NCBI GenBank assembly: GCA_019918135.1
Contig: WBZZ01003023.1
Coordinates: 55,001 to 119,000 of the forward strand
Length of the DNA: 64,000 nt
Source: Paulinella micropora
Lineage: Eukaryota; Cercozoa; Imbricatea; Euglyphida; Paulinellidae
Direction: 5' to 3'
Shown: positions 52,186-60,296 of the stretch, piece after piece
Layout of the letters: each line of letters begins with the position of its first letter
How positions within the stretch are numbered: the first letter of the stretch is position 1
Translations under genes and position numbers: made by a program
The notes under the pieces: generated by a model
Databases searched by the model: none
Told to the model about the DNA's origin: nothing
What the model saw: only the letters and a program-made list of their open reading frames with translations

Positions 52186-52239
52186 AAAAATTTTAATCTT
52201 GCGCACGAACGTTTTTTAAATATACCGCCGCGGAAAGAA

Positions 52240-52520
52240 ATGACCAAGCGAGCCCGCGAACGCCGGACGGCCAAAAAGTCAGCCAAGAAAGAAGAAAAGC
52301 AAGAGAAGGAGACTGCCAAGCTGGAGGCGAAGAAAGAGAAGGAGGACGAGCAGCCGCCAAGCGCGCGCGCATCGGCCGGCGCAAGTACGAAGACCGAGAG
52401 AACAAGCTGCACAACAAGGAGGACAGGCAGAAGACTGCGCGGACGATGGGCGTGACCGTGCCGCTCGCGGTCGGGGCCGTGGCGATCTCGGCCGCCGTGC
52501 TCACGTCGGGCAAAAAATAA
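52240..52520 (+). CDS. Small highly charged protein with C-terminal hydrophobic helix
   Basis: The N-terminus is Lys/Glu-rich (MTKRARERRTAKKSAKKEEK, then AKLEAKKEKEDE). The better frame toward the end has a basic stretch (RIGRRKYEDRENKLHNKEDR) and a short membrane helix (MGVTVPLAVGAVAISAAVLT) ending at 52520. The organisation, charged cytosolic part plus tail anchor, suits a protein linking viral membrane to DNA or capsid. About one break. A TTTTTTAAA motif lies 20 bp before the ATG. Confidence 0.5.
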
Positions 52521-52572
52521 ATAAATTTATTTTCTGGTTGCCTTATATATTAATCAAACCAACACCGAGACG

Positions 52573-54386
52573 ATGTTCGGCACAAGCAAGCGAACGTGGC
52601 ATCAGGGGCCTGTAGTGACCGGACCTAATAAGAAGGCCAGGCTCGTAGACTCCCAGGAGCGCGACGCCAAGACCGGCGCCTTGGTCGTGACCGCCACGAA
52701 CCATATCGTCAAGAGGCCTACCCGCCCAGTGTGGACACAGATCATCATGACACCCAAGCCCAACACGGCCGCCGTGGACAACACCGCGTACTTCTCGTTT
52801 ATTCTTGAAAACCGCGCGGCGGGCGCCATCGAGGACGCCACCCTTCGCTTCGAGATCAAGTTCGCGGCCGGTAGCCCGCAGCCGACCGACTCGCGTGTCC
52901 TGCCCGTGACCCAGTGGTGGGATCGCATCGAATGCTACTACGGCGACGTTTTGCACCTGCTGATGAACACCCTGAGCCAGGAGGCGCTGTCGAGCATCAA
53001 CGACATGCTCAACCAGGACAAGTACGGTCGCCCGAGCTCGCGCACGTGGCGCAGTGGCGACGTCCAGCATTTCTACTTGCCCATCGTGCACCTGTTTTTG
53101 GCCGGCATGGACTTGGACCTGAGCCACCTTAACGGAGACCTAGAAATACGCTTCTACGCCAAGGGCTCGATCTTTGTCGAGAGAGCGCATTGACCGTGCC
53201 GTGTACCGCGACGCTGGAGGAAGTGCGCTGGACTCCTCGTCCACGCTCTTGCCCAACGGCCTGCTGGTGGGCAAGCACCCCGACAAGATCGGCAAGGTCG
53301 TGCAGCATCGCTACTTGGACTTTGTTCAGTTTATCGACCACGGCCGCGAGATGTTGCCGTCGAGCAGAGTCTCGGTGAACCTCGACCAGTTCAACCATCA
53401 ATCCGGAGCGTTGTTTGTGTACCTGCGGCGTTCGGGCAGCCAGGGCGTGGCCTACGACGCGGGCGCGGTCACCTACTACCCGCAGTACGCCTACGACTCG
53501 ACCGGTCGGCTGTTCAAGGGCGAAGCGCTCGGCGACGACGCGACGATCGATTTGGAAGGTACTGATCTCAGTGTGTTTTTTTCGGTATGCATCGATGTGT
53601 GCTGTCCATCGTTTAGATGTACAAGGGCGCAGCCAGCTTGGGCAAGGAGTGGCAGTGGACGAGCGTTACTTCAGAGAGCACACTGCCAACGAGCTGTTCA
53701 ACGAAGTCTTTGCGGCCAACAACAATGTCTACGTCATCCCGTTCTCGCACGATCTGCGCGCCATGTTAGACGGAGAGATGAACGGGTTCAAGGTGTTCCA
53801 AGGCGCCAGAGAACGGCTGGTGTTCAACACGGCGCCCGCGCCCGTCGAGACCACGCTGGAACTCGCGCCACAGGGCACCATCACGTTGAACAACAACAAC
53901 CGCCTCATCCTCAAGTACGACGGGGTGGTGCTGGCCATTGCCGATATCGACGGGGATGCCGGCTACACTGGCGCGGCGGTCGGCTCCAGCCAGTGGCATT
54001 ACTCTTTCGACGACGTCGGTGCCTGGACCAAGATCAACGCGCTGCTGGCGAACAGCAGCTACCTGAAGAGCAAGGGTATCAGGATCTCGCTCGCGAGCGC
54101 AGGCGGCACGGCCGCCGACTTCAGCAATAACAACGTGGTCGCTACTTTTACGGATCGATCAGATCAGCCCTTGATCTGCGACAAGGACGAGCTGCTCCGG
54201 TTCACGATCGCGCTGGGCGACACGACGGCGGCCGACCAGGCAGTGAAGGAGTTCCTCCCGAAGACCTACACTCGCGGCAAGCGCGGTTGCCGCAGCGGGA
54301 TCTACGACATCTGCATCTACTCGGCCTTCTTCCGACACCTGCGCGAAGGGCACGGGCGCCTGGAGGCCGCGGCGGTGCACAACTAA
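52573..54386 (+). CDS. Double-jelly-roll major capsid protein locus
   Basis: The ATG at 52573 starts MFGTSKRTWHQGPVVTGPNK. Capsid-type segments follow: LPVTQWWDRIECYYGDVLHL, YLPIVHLFLAGMDLDLSHLN and LNGDLEIRFYAKGSI. The LF...DLS.L.GDL.IRF pattern is typical of the first jelly roll of DJR capsid proteins. The second half includes FVQFIDHGREMLPSS-like, QFNHQSGALFVYLRRSG and TRGKRGCRSGIYDICIYSAF. One 58-nt phase-1 intron (53559-53616) is present; introns in capsid genes are known in some giant viruses. Apart from it the locus looks broken (about one break). Upstream, TTATATATTAATC at 52543-52555 is a good TATA-like element. It would form the pseudo-hexameric capsomers of the virion. Confidence 0.75.
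53559..53616 (+). other. Spliceosomal-type intron in the capsid gene
   Basis: 58 nt with GTACTG donor and ATCGTTTAG acceptor, phase 1. Coding-like sequence resumes directly after the acceptor. Confidence 0.7.
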
Positions 54387-54461
54387 AACACCAGGAGGGA
54401 GAAAAGCGTTTTTTTTTTTAAAAAATTAAAAGGCAATAGAGTTGTGAGCAAAAAGACACAA

Positions 54462-54614
54462 ATGGAACCGCTCGTGGCCGCGATCGTCGCCATTGGTGTA
54501 ATAGGAGTGGTCGGGTATATACTTATCGTATATTTTCCCGTCAGGTGTCCCGATGAAGTAGAGCAGGTGGCACCGGTGGCACCGGCCGGCCCGCCGGTAC
54601 ACCGGATGATTTGA
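54462..54614 (+). CDS. 50-residue single-TM micro-protein
   Basis: The ATG at 54462 is followed by MEPLVAAIVAIGVIGVVGYI and LIVYFPVRCP, then DEVEQ and a Pro/Ala-rich tail. One long membrane helix with an extracellular or luminal N-terminus is predicted. It is intact, lies in the gap between the capsid and nuclease genes, and has the A/T-run upstream element (T/A block at 54410-54430). Tiny one-helix proteins are common in the inner membrane of such virions. It is short but its composition and position support it. Confidence 0.6.
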   Translation: MEPLVAAIVAIGVIGVVGYILIVYFPVRCPDEVEQVAPVAPAGPPVHRMI

Positions 54615-54676
54615 ATTCTCTTGCTTCAAAAGAAAAAGCGAAACGGTCGCGGCCGTGACACTGCCACAAAACAGAC

Positions 54677-55723
54677 ATGAGCGAACCACCAAAGAAGAAG
54701 GCTAAGACCAATCGCAAACCGCTTTGCCGTGACTGCCCACTGGATGCCAAAAAACATGCTACCTACAAAGACGAGACGGGCGCCAAGTACAGGCTATGTA
54801 CTGTGCACGCTAAGGCCAGAGGCACGTTCACCATGAGAAGTCCTTGCACCGACTGCCCCGATAACTGGAAACGTGAGGCGGCTTACAGGGACGAAGCTGG
54901 TCGTCCAAATAGGCTATGCGCGGCACACGCAAAAGTCAGAGGCACACACACAGTACAGAAACCGTGCATTGCATGCCCGTCTGGCGCCAAGCTCGACGCA
55001 AGCTTCAAGGACAGCGAGGGCAACCCAAACAAGCTGTGCTCCAAACACGCGCGAGCAAAGGGCTCGTATGTCGTACGGTCTCCGTGCGTCGATTGCCCGG
55101 AGGACGCCAAGCTCCAAGCAAACTACCCGGACGAAGAAGGCCATTCTGCCAAGCTATGTGCTATACACGCCGAAGCCAGGGGCACATACACTGTACAGAG
55201 GCCATGCATCGACTGTCCCGAGGACGACAAGATTGACTCATGCTATAAGGGCGAGAGCGGCAAACCAGGCAGGCTATGTGCGCGCCATGCCTTTCTGAGC
55301 GGTCTCATCCCTCGGCCGAAAGCCGGCACGTCCGTTGTCGCATGCCTGGCATGGGACAGGCTCGAAGAACAAGGATGGGACATCCAACACGTGCATTTTT
55401 GCCGTGGCGAGGAGGAGACGACGGGAAGCGAGTTCAAGGTGCCTGGACCACGCAAGTACAGATTAGATGGATATGACGAGGAACGCAACGTGGGGTTTGA
55501 ATTCATGGGCAACGCGTGGCACGGCTACCCGCCCGAGCACCCGAAACACAACGAGCGGTCGCCCACGCTCAAGCGGCTCAACAGTGTACTGTACAAGGAA
55601 ACGATGCTGCGCCTCGCTTCAATCAAGGACTCGATGCCGGCTGGGTTAAATTGTATTATATCTGGGAGCACGAATTTGAAAAGATCCGGCACAAACCGAT
55701 GGCGGATGTCACTACAGTGTTAA
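54677..55723 (+). CDS. Five Cys/His (EsV-1-7-like) repeats fused to a PD-(D/E)XK-type nuclease domain
   Basis: Intact, 348 residues. A basic N-terminus (MSEPPKKKAKTNRKP, NLS-like) precedes five 40-residue repeats (about residues 17-216). Each has the form C-x2-C-x(~20)-C-x2-H-x11, as in CRDCPLDAKKHATYKD...RLCTVHAKARG. This resembles the EsV-1-7 repeat of phaeoviruses and brown algae, which has a slightly different first spacing. The C-terminal domain (about 220-348) contains KYRLDGYDEERNVGFEFMGN and AWHGYPPEHP, matching the D...ExxG-WHG pattern of restriction-like nucleases found in many large viruses. The repeats may bind DNA or protein and the nuclease may cleave DNA during replication or against rivals. 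Role is inference. Confidence 0.7.
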   Translation: MSEPPKKKAKTNRKPLCRDCPLDAKKHATYKDETGAKYRLCTVHAKARGTFTMRSPCTDCPDNWKREAAYRDEAGRPNRLCAAHAKVRGTHTVQKPCIACPSGAKLDASFKDSEGNPNKLCSKHARAKGSYVVRSPCVDCPEDAKLQANYPDEEGHSAKLCAIHAEARGTYTVQRPCIDCPEDDKIDSCYKGESGKPGRLCARHAFLSGLIPRPKAGTSVVACLAWDRLEEQGWDIQHVHFCRGEEETTGSEFKVPGPRKYRLDGYDEERNVGFEFMGNAWHGYPPEHPKHNERSPTLKRLNSVLYKETMLRLASIKDSMPAGLNCIISGSTNLKRSGTNRWRMSLQC

Positions 55724-55790
55724 GCGAGTTTACTGATTAAAAAAAGAATCTTCTAACGCCCTTATCTAAACAAAGGACAAAGGCAAAAAG

Positions 55791-56141
55791 ATGTCTTCCA
55801 ACTGCGCGACTTGTGGACATGCTACCACTGCTGCCGCTCCTGCCAAACAGAAGAAACCCAGAGCACCGTCCGCGTATAACAGTTTTTTTAAGGTCAGTCT
55901 TTTTCTCTTTCGAAACTATTGTTGATATTTTTTTGTCCAAACCTAGGACCAGATGGCTACGCCCGAAGTCAAGGCCATGCAGCACAAGGAACGCATGAAG
56001 TACATCAGCGAGAAGTGGAACGAGCAAAAGTCGAAGCATGCTACTCCTGCGTCTGCCGTCGCTGAACACCCACCGGCACAGGCACAGGCTCAGAGCAACG
56101 CACTGCCGGCTGGACGCCCTGTCCTCGTGCGTTCGATCTAA
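55791..56141 (+). CDS. YABBY/HMG-like DNA-binding protein with one intron
   Basis: Exon 1 (from the ATG at 55791) has a CATCGH motif and the segment KKPRAPSAYNSFFK. A 53-nt intron (55894-55946, GTCAGT...ACCTAG) follows in phase 0. Exon 2 continues with DQMATPEVKAMQHKERMKYI and SEKWNEQKSK. The PRAPSAYNxFxK...HKERMKxISEKW pattern is that of YABBY and related HMG-box-like domains, seen in plants and in several Nucleocytoviricota. Both exons are open and join in frame, so the gene looks whole (about 98 residues). The C-terminal Ala/Pro/Gln-rich tail is low complexity. A role in viral chromatin or late transcription is family-level inference. Confidence 0.7.
55894..55946 (+). other. Spliceosomal-type intron in the YABBY-like gene
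   Basis: 53 nt, GTCAGT donor, T-rich 3' region, CCTAG acceptor, phase 0. It splits the conserved domain. Confidence 0.75.
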
Positions 56142-56646
56142 CCAGTGCACAGAACGCGAGACCAAAGGCATCCGAGAGGTGCTCGTTTTCGCTGAGGCCT
56201 ATAGTCACGCATTGTACATTAAAAGACTCGCTGAGATTCTGGGCCAGAACCCTTGACTGTAACTTGAATTTGCCCTTGATCCGTCCGGACATGACCGGTG
56301 TCAACGAGAAAAAGCAGGAAAACTTGAATGAACTCTGATAGTAGAGTAGCTCCTTGGCACCGAGTGCCAGCATCGTTGCTCCGGCCGCTGCTTGAATTAA
56401 GAGGTTGTCCGGATTGGTATTTGCTCTCCCGAACACTTGGTCCTCCACCACGCAGACGTCAGCGTTGTACAGTTCATCGATCGCGTGCAAGCACGCTGAC
56501 AGCGATTTTGTTTTGAACGAGTCGGTGTCGTCCTGTCTGGCGATGTCTAGCACGCTGGCATAGGTGACGGTGATGGCGTTGGTGCTGTTGTCCTTTGTGA
56601 GCACAACCACACCAAGATTTCGCAGCCCGGGGTCTATTGCTACCAC
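56041..56646 (-). CDS. Holliday junction resolvase, poxvirus A22/RuvC-like
   Basis: The first residues VAIDPGLRNLGVVVLTKD give the RuvC-type first Asp and Gly-rich turn. DVCVVEDQVFGRANTNPDNL supplies the second acidic residue (usually E in VxxE) followed by the expected NP-like segment. ENEHLSDAFGLAFCAL carries the C-terminal Asp pair region. Spacing and about 200 residues fit the A22 family, which resolves concatemers and recombination junctions before packaging. The start is ambiguous: an ATG lies just upstream across an A-run. The 3' end overlaps the YABBY-like gene antisense by about 100 bp, and that last stretch is probably not conserved sequence. Confidence 0.8.
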   Translation of the reverse strand: MVAIDPGLRNLGVVVLTKDNSTNAITVTYASVLDIARQDDTDSFKTKSLSACLHAIDELYNADVCVVEDQVFGRANTNPDNLLIQAAAGATMLALGAKELLYYQSSFKFSCFFSLTPVMSGRIKGKFKLQSRVLAQNLSESFNVQCVTIGLSENEHLSDAFGLAFCALVRSNARGQGVQPAVRCSEPVPVPVGVQRRQTQE

Positions 56647-56702
56647 TTTTTTTCATTTTTCTTCTCTCCCTTTTGTTTTAATACGAGACGAACTTTCTTT
56701 TT

Positions 56703-57887
56703 TTACACGTCCTCCGCCCAGCTTAGGCTCACGTACACGTCGGCACTGCCTGTAGTGGTCGAGGCGGCCAGACACAGCACTTCCCCGGGCCCAACGCTGA
56801 TGTCCAGCTTGCTCAAGTCTAGCGAAGTGGCGGCCGACCCGGTCGAGGACACGACGCACGCCGCGGCTGCATTGCCGCCAGACACCGTGACGAGGGACGT
56901 GCTGTACTCGCTGTTCGAAGCGGCCGAGTCATGGTTCGCGTAGGTCGGCGCGCTGCCAAACGTGGCCTGGGTCAGCACGCGCAGGGTCACCGGTTTCATG
57001 CCACTTACGACGGCGACCGTCAGCAACAGCGGGTACAGCACGTCGTTATTGGCCAGGGCCCCGATCAAAGTCTTGTTGCTGATAGTCAGTACATTCTGTT
57101 CAGTGGCGCCGATGGTCTGCATGGTGGGACGAGCGAAGGTCAGTCCCAACTGCCGCACAAAGCCCTCGACAAAGACGCCGACCGAGGCGCTGCGCAGCTG
57201 CGCGCTGGCGCCAATCGTCTGCAGACGGAAAGGCAGCGAAGCGTTCGACAGCGACGGCAGGGTATTGGCGCCCGCGTAGCGTATGCGGTGCACAGGCACG
57301 AGGGTGCCGTCCAGCTGCCGCTCGGTCGAGAAGACGATGGCACCAAAGCCCAAGTATTGGAATTTGACTTCAAAGATATTGCCCTTCGACCAATCCTTGC
57401 GATCTAAGCTGTCACTGCCGAGGCAGGTATCCAGGTTCCAGTTCTTTTGGTCGATGTACGTGTCCACGCCCGCGTTGCGGTGCAGGATGCGCAGCCGGTT
57501 GGACTGTGTCTGGTCCTGCACGAAGAAGAACCCGTTGGAGTCGTCGCCGATGCCCGCCACCGCCGAGTTGGCCACGTTCGGTGACGCAGGAAAGATGGCA
57601 GTGAAACGGCAGACCAACCCTTGCCCGGCGCGATACTTGCAGCGCCTGAGACTTTGGGCCTGAGCCGTGCCGCTCAGCGACACCAGGCCGTTGGCGCAGG
57701 CCACCGAGCCAGAGGTAGTGAACTTGCGGGGTTTGAGCGAGCCAGCGTAAGGGAAAGCCTCCTGCAAGAGCGGCGTAGGATACGCGACCTTGTGCTCCCC
57801 AAAGGCCGTGGTCATGGAGGGCAACGGCTTGGTCTCGATGGTGTCCTCCAGCCGCAGCCGTTTCGTGCCGCCGAGCGTCAGTGACAT
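56703..57887 (-). CDS. Fibre-like or capsid-surface protein, beta-rich
   Basis: Intact, 394 residues from the ATG at 57887 (MSLTLGGTKRLRLEDTIETK). The sequence is beta-rich with Gly/Ser/Thr and resembles virion-surface proteins in composition: CRFTAIFPASPNVANSAVAG, DDSNGFFFVQDQTQSNRLRI, IFEVKFQYLGFGAIVFSTER, VGVFVEGFVRQLGLTFARP. The pattern of two sheet-forming halves suggests a lectin-like or jelly-roll fold. It is transcribed opposite to the capsid gene and back to back with the minor-capsid candidate. No named family; the virion assignment is inferred from composition and context. Confidence 0.55.
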   Translation of the reverse strand: MSLTLGGTKRLRLEDTIETKPLPSMTTAFGEHKVAYPTPLLQEAFPYAGSLKPRKFTTSGSVACANGLVSLSGTAQAQSLRRCKYRAGQGLVCRFTAIFPASPNVANSAVAGIGDDSNGFFFVQDQTQSNRLRILHRNAGVDTYIDQKNWNLDTCLGSDSLDRKDWSKGNIFEVKFQYLGFGAIVFSTERQLDGTLVPVHRIRYAGANTLPSLSNASLPFRLQTIGASAQLRSASVGVFVEGFVRQLGLTFARPTMQTIGATEQNVLTISNKTLIGALANNDVLYPLLLTVAVVSGMKPVTLRVLTQATFGSAPTYANHDSAASNSEYSTSLVTVSGGNAAAACVVSSTGSAATSLDLSKLDISVGPGEVLCLAASTTTGSADVYVSLSWAEDV

Positions 57888-57940
57888 TTTTTATTCTGTT
57901 AGTAGTTAGTGAACGGGAAAATAAGTTTTTTTGGAAAAAA

Positions 57941-58801
57941 ATGAGCTCCCTGCGCAACATGAGCAAAATGAACCTGCTGGTCAGGAGCAAGGACCGGGAC
58001 AGGGTACAGGGAGCGGGCGACAGCGCCGAGTTCCGGCTGCCCTTGTCGGAGGCTATCGAGGGCCGGTACAAGCTCATTTGGGCCACCGTGCCCAACGCGC
58101 TGTACAACGTGAATTCGAAAAACAACAAGCTGTACCTAACCAGCACGGCCACGGGCGACGTGACCATCACGATCCCATCACAGAACTATACAGGTCTCTG
58201 TTATTCTAGCCTCTTTTGCCCACGAATAGCACGGCATTCAATGTAGGGGAGACCCTGGCGGACGCACTGCAGAGTTTGCTGATCAACGAAGGGTACGTGC
58301 AGCCCGGGCAGACGATCGGCATCACGTACCTCGATACCCACCTCAAGCTACAGTTTACGCTGAGCGCCGGCGCAGAGTTCAAGATCTACTGCAGGCAATC
58401 CGACAAGGACAGCGCGCACGCGGTGCTCGGCTTCGAGACTTCGGCCCAGGACGCAGAGACTTGGCTGACGCAGGGGCAGACCAGGGTCTTGCCCAACGTG
58501 GTGGCGCTGGGCCTGCCGAATCAAGGAGTGCTCGAGTTTGGCCTACTCGGTCGGCGGCTTCTACGAAGTGTGGAACGGCAACAGCGTCAGGCGCGGCACC
58601 AAGGATCACTCGGCCACCCTGATTATTCCGTTCCTGGCCTCGAGCGGTGGGTACCAGTCTAGCGCCCAGGACAGGCACGACCAGTACGTCTACTTTCCTA
58701 GCCCGATCAAGTATCTCAACATCCAGGTCGTGTCGCCGGACACGCGTGACAAGGTCGACCTCAACGGCGCCGACTGGGAAATGCTGCTGAGTAAGGCGTG
58801 A
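57941..58801 (+). CDS. Minor capsid (single-jelly-roll, penton-like) protein candidate
   Basis: The ATG at 57941 starts MSSLRNMSKMNLLVRSKDRD. Then comes LIWATVPNALYNVNSKNNKL. The pattern of a small residue, VPN, x, YNV, then NN is frequent at the start of penton and minor-capsid jelly rolls of Nucleocytoviricota, virophages and Polintons. Later parts include ETLADALQSLLINEGY, KLQFTLSAGAEFKIYC, DHSATLIIPFLASSGGYQSS and SPIKYLNIQVVSPDTRDKVD, again beta-rich. The length of about 285 codons suits one jelly roll plus an extension. The locus reads in several frames (about two breaks); part of this could be an intron near 58195-58230, but no fully consistent one was found. Confidence 0.6.
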
Positions 58802-58861
58802 GATTTTTTTTAATCTTCATGAGAAGAGAAGATATAGAGAAAGCGAGAAAAAAAAAACGAT

Positions 58862-59143
58862 ATGCCCGGTCGTGGCCCCCGATCCGATATCAAACATCGT
58901 GTAGCTAGTGCCAGAGCGGCTTACGGACGACCCAATCCCGGGCCGCGCAGGAGAGCACCAGCACCAGCGGCAGCGGCAGCAGCACCGCCACCGGACCCAG
59001 TCGAGCAGCACCGCCACGACCCAGTCGAGTACACGCGCTACCTGCTGGCCCTGACCAAGAAGAAGAAGAACAGCTCCGGCGTGCCGGTCTTCAAGCCAAA
59101 AGCGGCCAGGCGAAAGAAGAAGAAGACGACGACGAAAATTTAA
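58862..59143 (+). CDS. Small basic Ala/Pro-rich protein
   Basis: Intact, 93 residues: MPGRGPRSDIKHRVASARAA, a Pro/Ala run (RRAPAPAAAAAAPPPDP), a short conserved-looking middle (HDPVEYTRYLLALTKKKKNS) and a Lys/Arg-rich C-terminus (ARRKKKKTTTKI). The high positive charge at both ends suggests a DNA-condensing virion core protein. A T8-AAT motif stands at 58804-58813, about 50 bp upstream, after the stop of the preceding gene. Confidence 0.6.
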   Translation: MPGRGPRSDIKHRVASARAAYGRPNPGPRRRAPAPAAAAAAPPPDPVEQHRHDPVEYTRYLLALTKKKKNSSGVPVFKPKAARRKKKKTTTKI

Positions 59144-59181
59144 ATCTTGTTGCAAACTTTCTTTTAACAGAAAAAAGAACG

Positions 59182-59844
59182 ATGGACGAGAAAGTCGTGG
59201 TGCCACGGGAGGACTCGCACGACTCGGACGACTCGGACGTAAAACGAGAGGAGGAAAAATGGTCCTCGCGCCGTGAGTCTTATTTTGCCAGCGTGGTGGA
59301 CGAATGCGCACTGCACGCACACCTCAATAACTCTGCTGGCTATTTTCACTACAACAAGTTCCTGGTCTTCGGGCTGCTGGCTACTATAGTGCAGGCGATC
59401 TGCTCCGTTATCGTCGGCAACTTCGGCTTCAAGGCGTGCAAAGCGGGCCGGGCGGGCTACGACTGGGTGTCTGTCACATGTTTAATTGTGGTAGCGATCA
59501 TTTCTGGAGTGAACTCATTTTTCAACTTTGGGCAAAAAGCAGAGCGCCACTTCTCCTGTGAAATCCTTTTCGAAATGGTCAAAAACGAGTTATCAGTCGA
59601 GATGGCCAAGAAGAGGCGCTTTAGATTAGCAGCGGATGTGCTGCTGGTCAAGATTACCATGGCCCTGGAGAAAGTGCGTTCGAACGAGCAGGTCATACCA
59701 GCAGTAGTGTTATGGGCGCACCGTATGGACCGCGAGAAGCTGGCCAAAGCGCGAGCGCAGATGGTGACGAGCGGCGACCCGGTCAGGATCCACCATGGCA
59801 CGCCCGTGACGCTGGGCCGGCACTTGATCCCGATGCCTACATGA
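59182..59844 (+). CDS. Two-TM protein with C-terminal helical domain, SLATT-like architecture
   Basis: Intact, 220 residues. An acidic N-terminus (DSHDSDDSDVKREEEK) leads to a helix (YFASVVDECALHAHLNNSAG), then two membrane helices close together (FLVFGLLATIVQAICSVIVG and WVSVTCLIVVAIISGVNSFF). A long cytosolic helical segment follows (AERHFSCEILFEMVKNELSV, RFRLAADVLLVKITMALEKV). Two TMs followed by helices is the layout of SLATT-domain proteins, pore-type effectors in bacterial immune loci that also occur in eukaryotes and large viruses. The match is by architecture only. It overlaps the convergent next gene by 8 bp. Confidence 0.55.
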   Translation: MDEKVVVPREDSHDSDDSDVKREEEKWSSRRESYFASVVDECALHAHLNNSAGYFHYNKFLVFGLLATIVQAICSVIVGNFGFKACKAGRAGYDWVSVTCLIVVAIISGVNSFFNFGQKAERHFSCEILFEMVKNELSVEMAKKRRFRLAADVLLVKITMALEKVRSNEQVIPAVVLWAHRMDREKLAKARAQMVTSGDPVRIHHGTPVTLGRHLIPMPT

Positions 59845-60184
59845 CCGTGCAGACCTTGGGACACAGCTCGCAGCAGTTGGAAGCGAGGGCGGCCTTCACG
59901 AGCTTCCAGATCACGTCGACCACTGGCGGGATCAGCTTGTCCACGTTGTCGTCAGTACACAAGTCCACGAGCACAGACACGACGATCTGCTTCTTCTCCT
60001 CACCAGTATGATTAGTATAGAGAGCAAGGTACTTGACCCCGTGAACAATGAGCTGCGGCACTGACTGCCAGCTGAAGTCGCTGTATGTCCGCTTGAGCTC
60101 GAGTGCGAGCTCGTGCGAGGTTACGGTGATGGACTCTTGCGACGAGGGCATCAGCCGTTGTTCGGTCTTGCGTCTTTGCAACAT
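59837..60184 (-). CDS. Small conserved-looking virion-type protein
   Basis: Intact, 115 residues from the ATG at 60184. HELALELKRTYSDFSWQSVP, then GEEKKQIVVSVLVDLCTDDN and VDKLIPPVVDVIWKLVKAAL. The pattern GxEKKQxVxxxLxxL...D...LIPxxxDxIxxLxKA recurs in small proteins of many large DNA viruses, some found in virions; I cannot name the family with certainty. The CELCPKVC ending provides two CxxC-like pairs. Tail-to-tail overlap with the two-TM gene. Confidence 0.6.
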   Translation of the reverse strand: MLQRRKTEQRLMPSSQESITVTSHELALELKRTYSDFSWQSVPQLIVHGVKYLALYTNHTGEEKKQIVVSVLVDLCTDDNVDKLIPPVVDVIWKLVKAALASNCCELCPKVCTVM

Positions 60185-60296
60185 GTTCTTTGTTTTTGTT
60201 TTGCGCTATAAGAAAAAAAAAATATCCTCTTTCCCCTTTACTATTAAAAGGAGAGTGAATGGCCTTGTTGAAACTAGACAACCGGCAGCTGCACGA

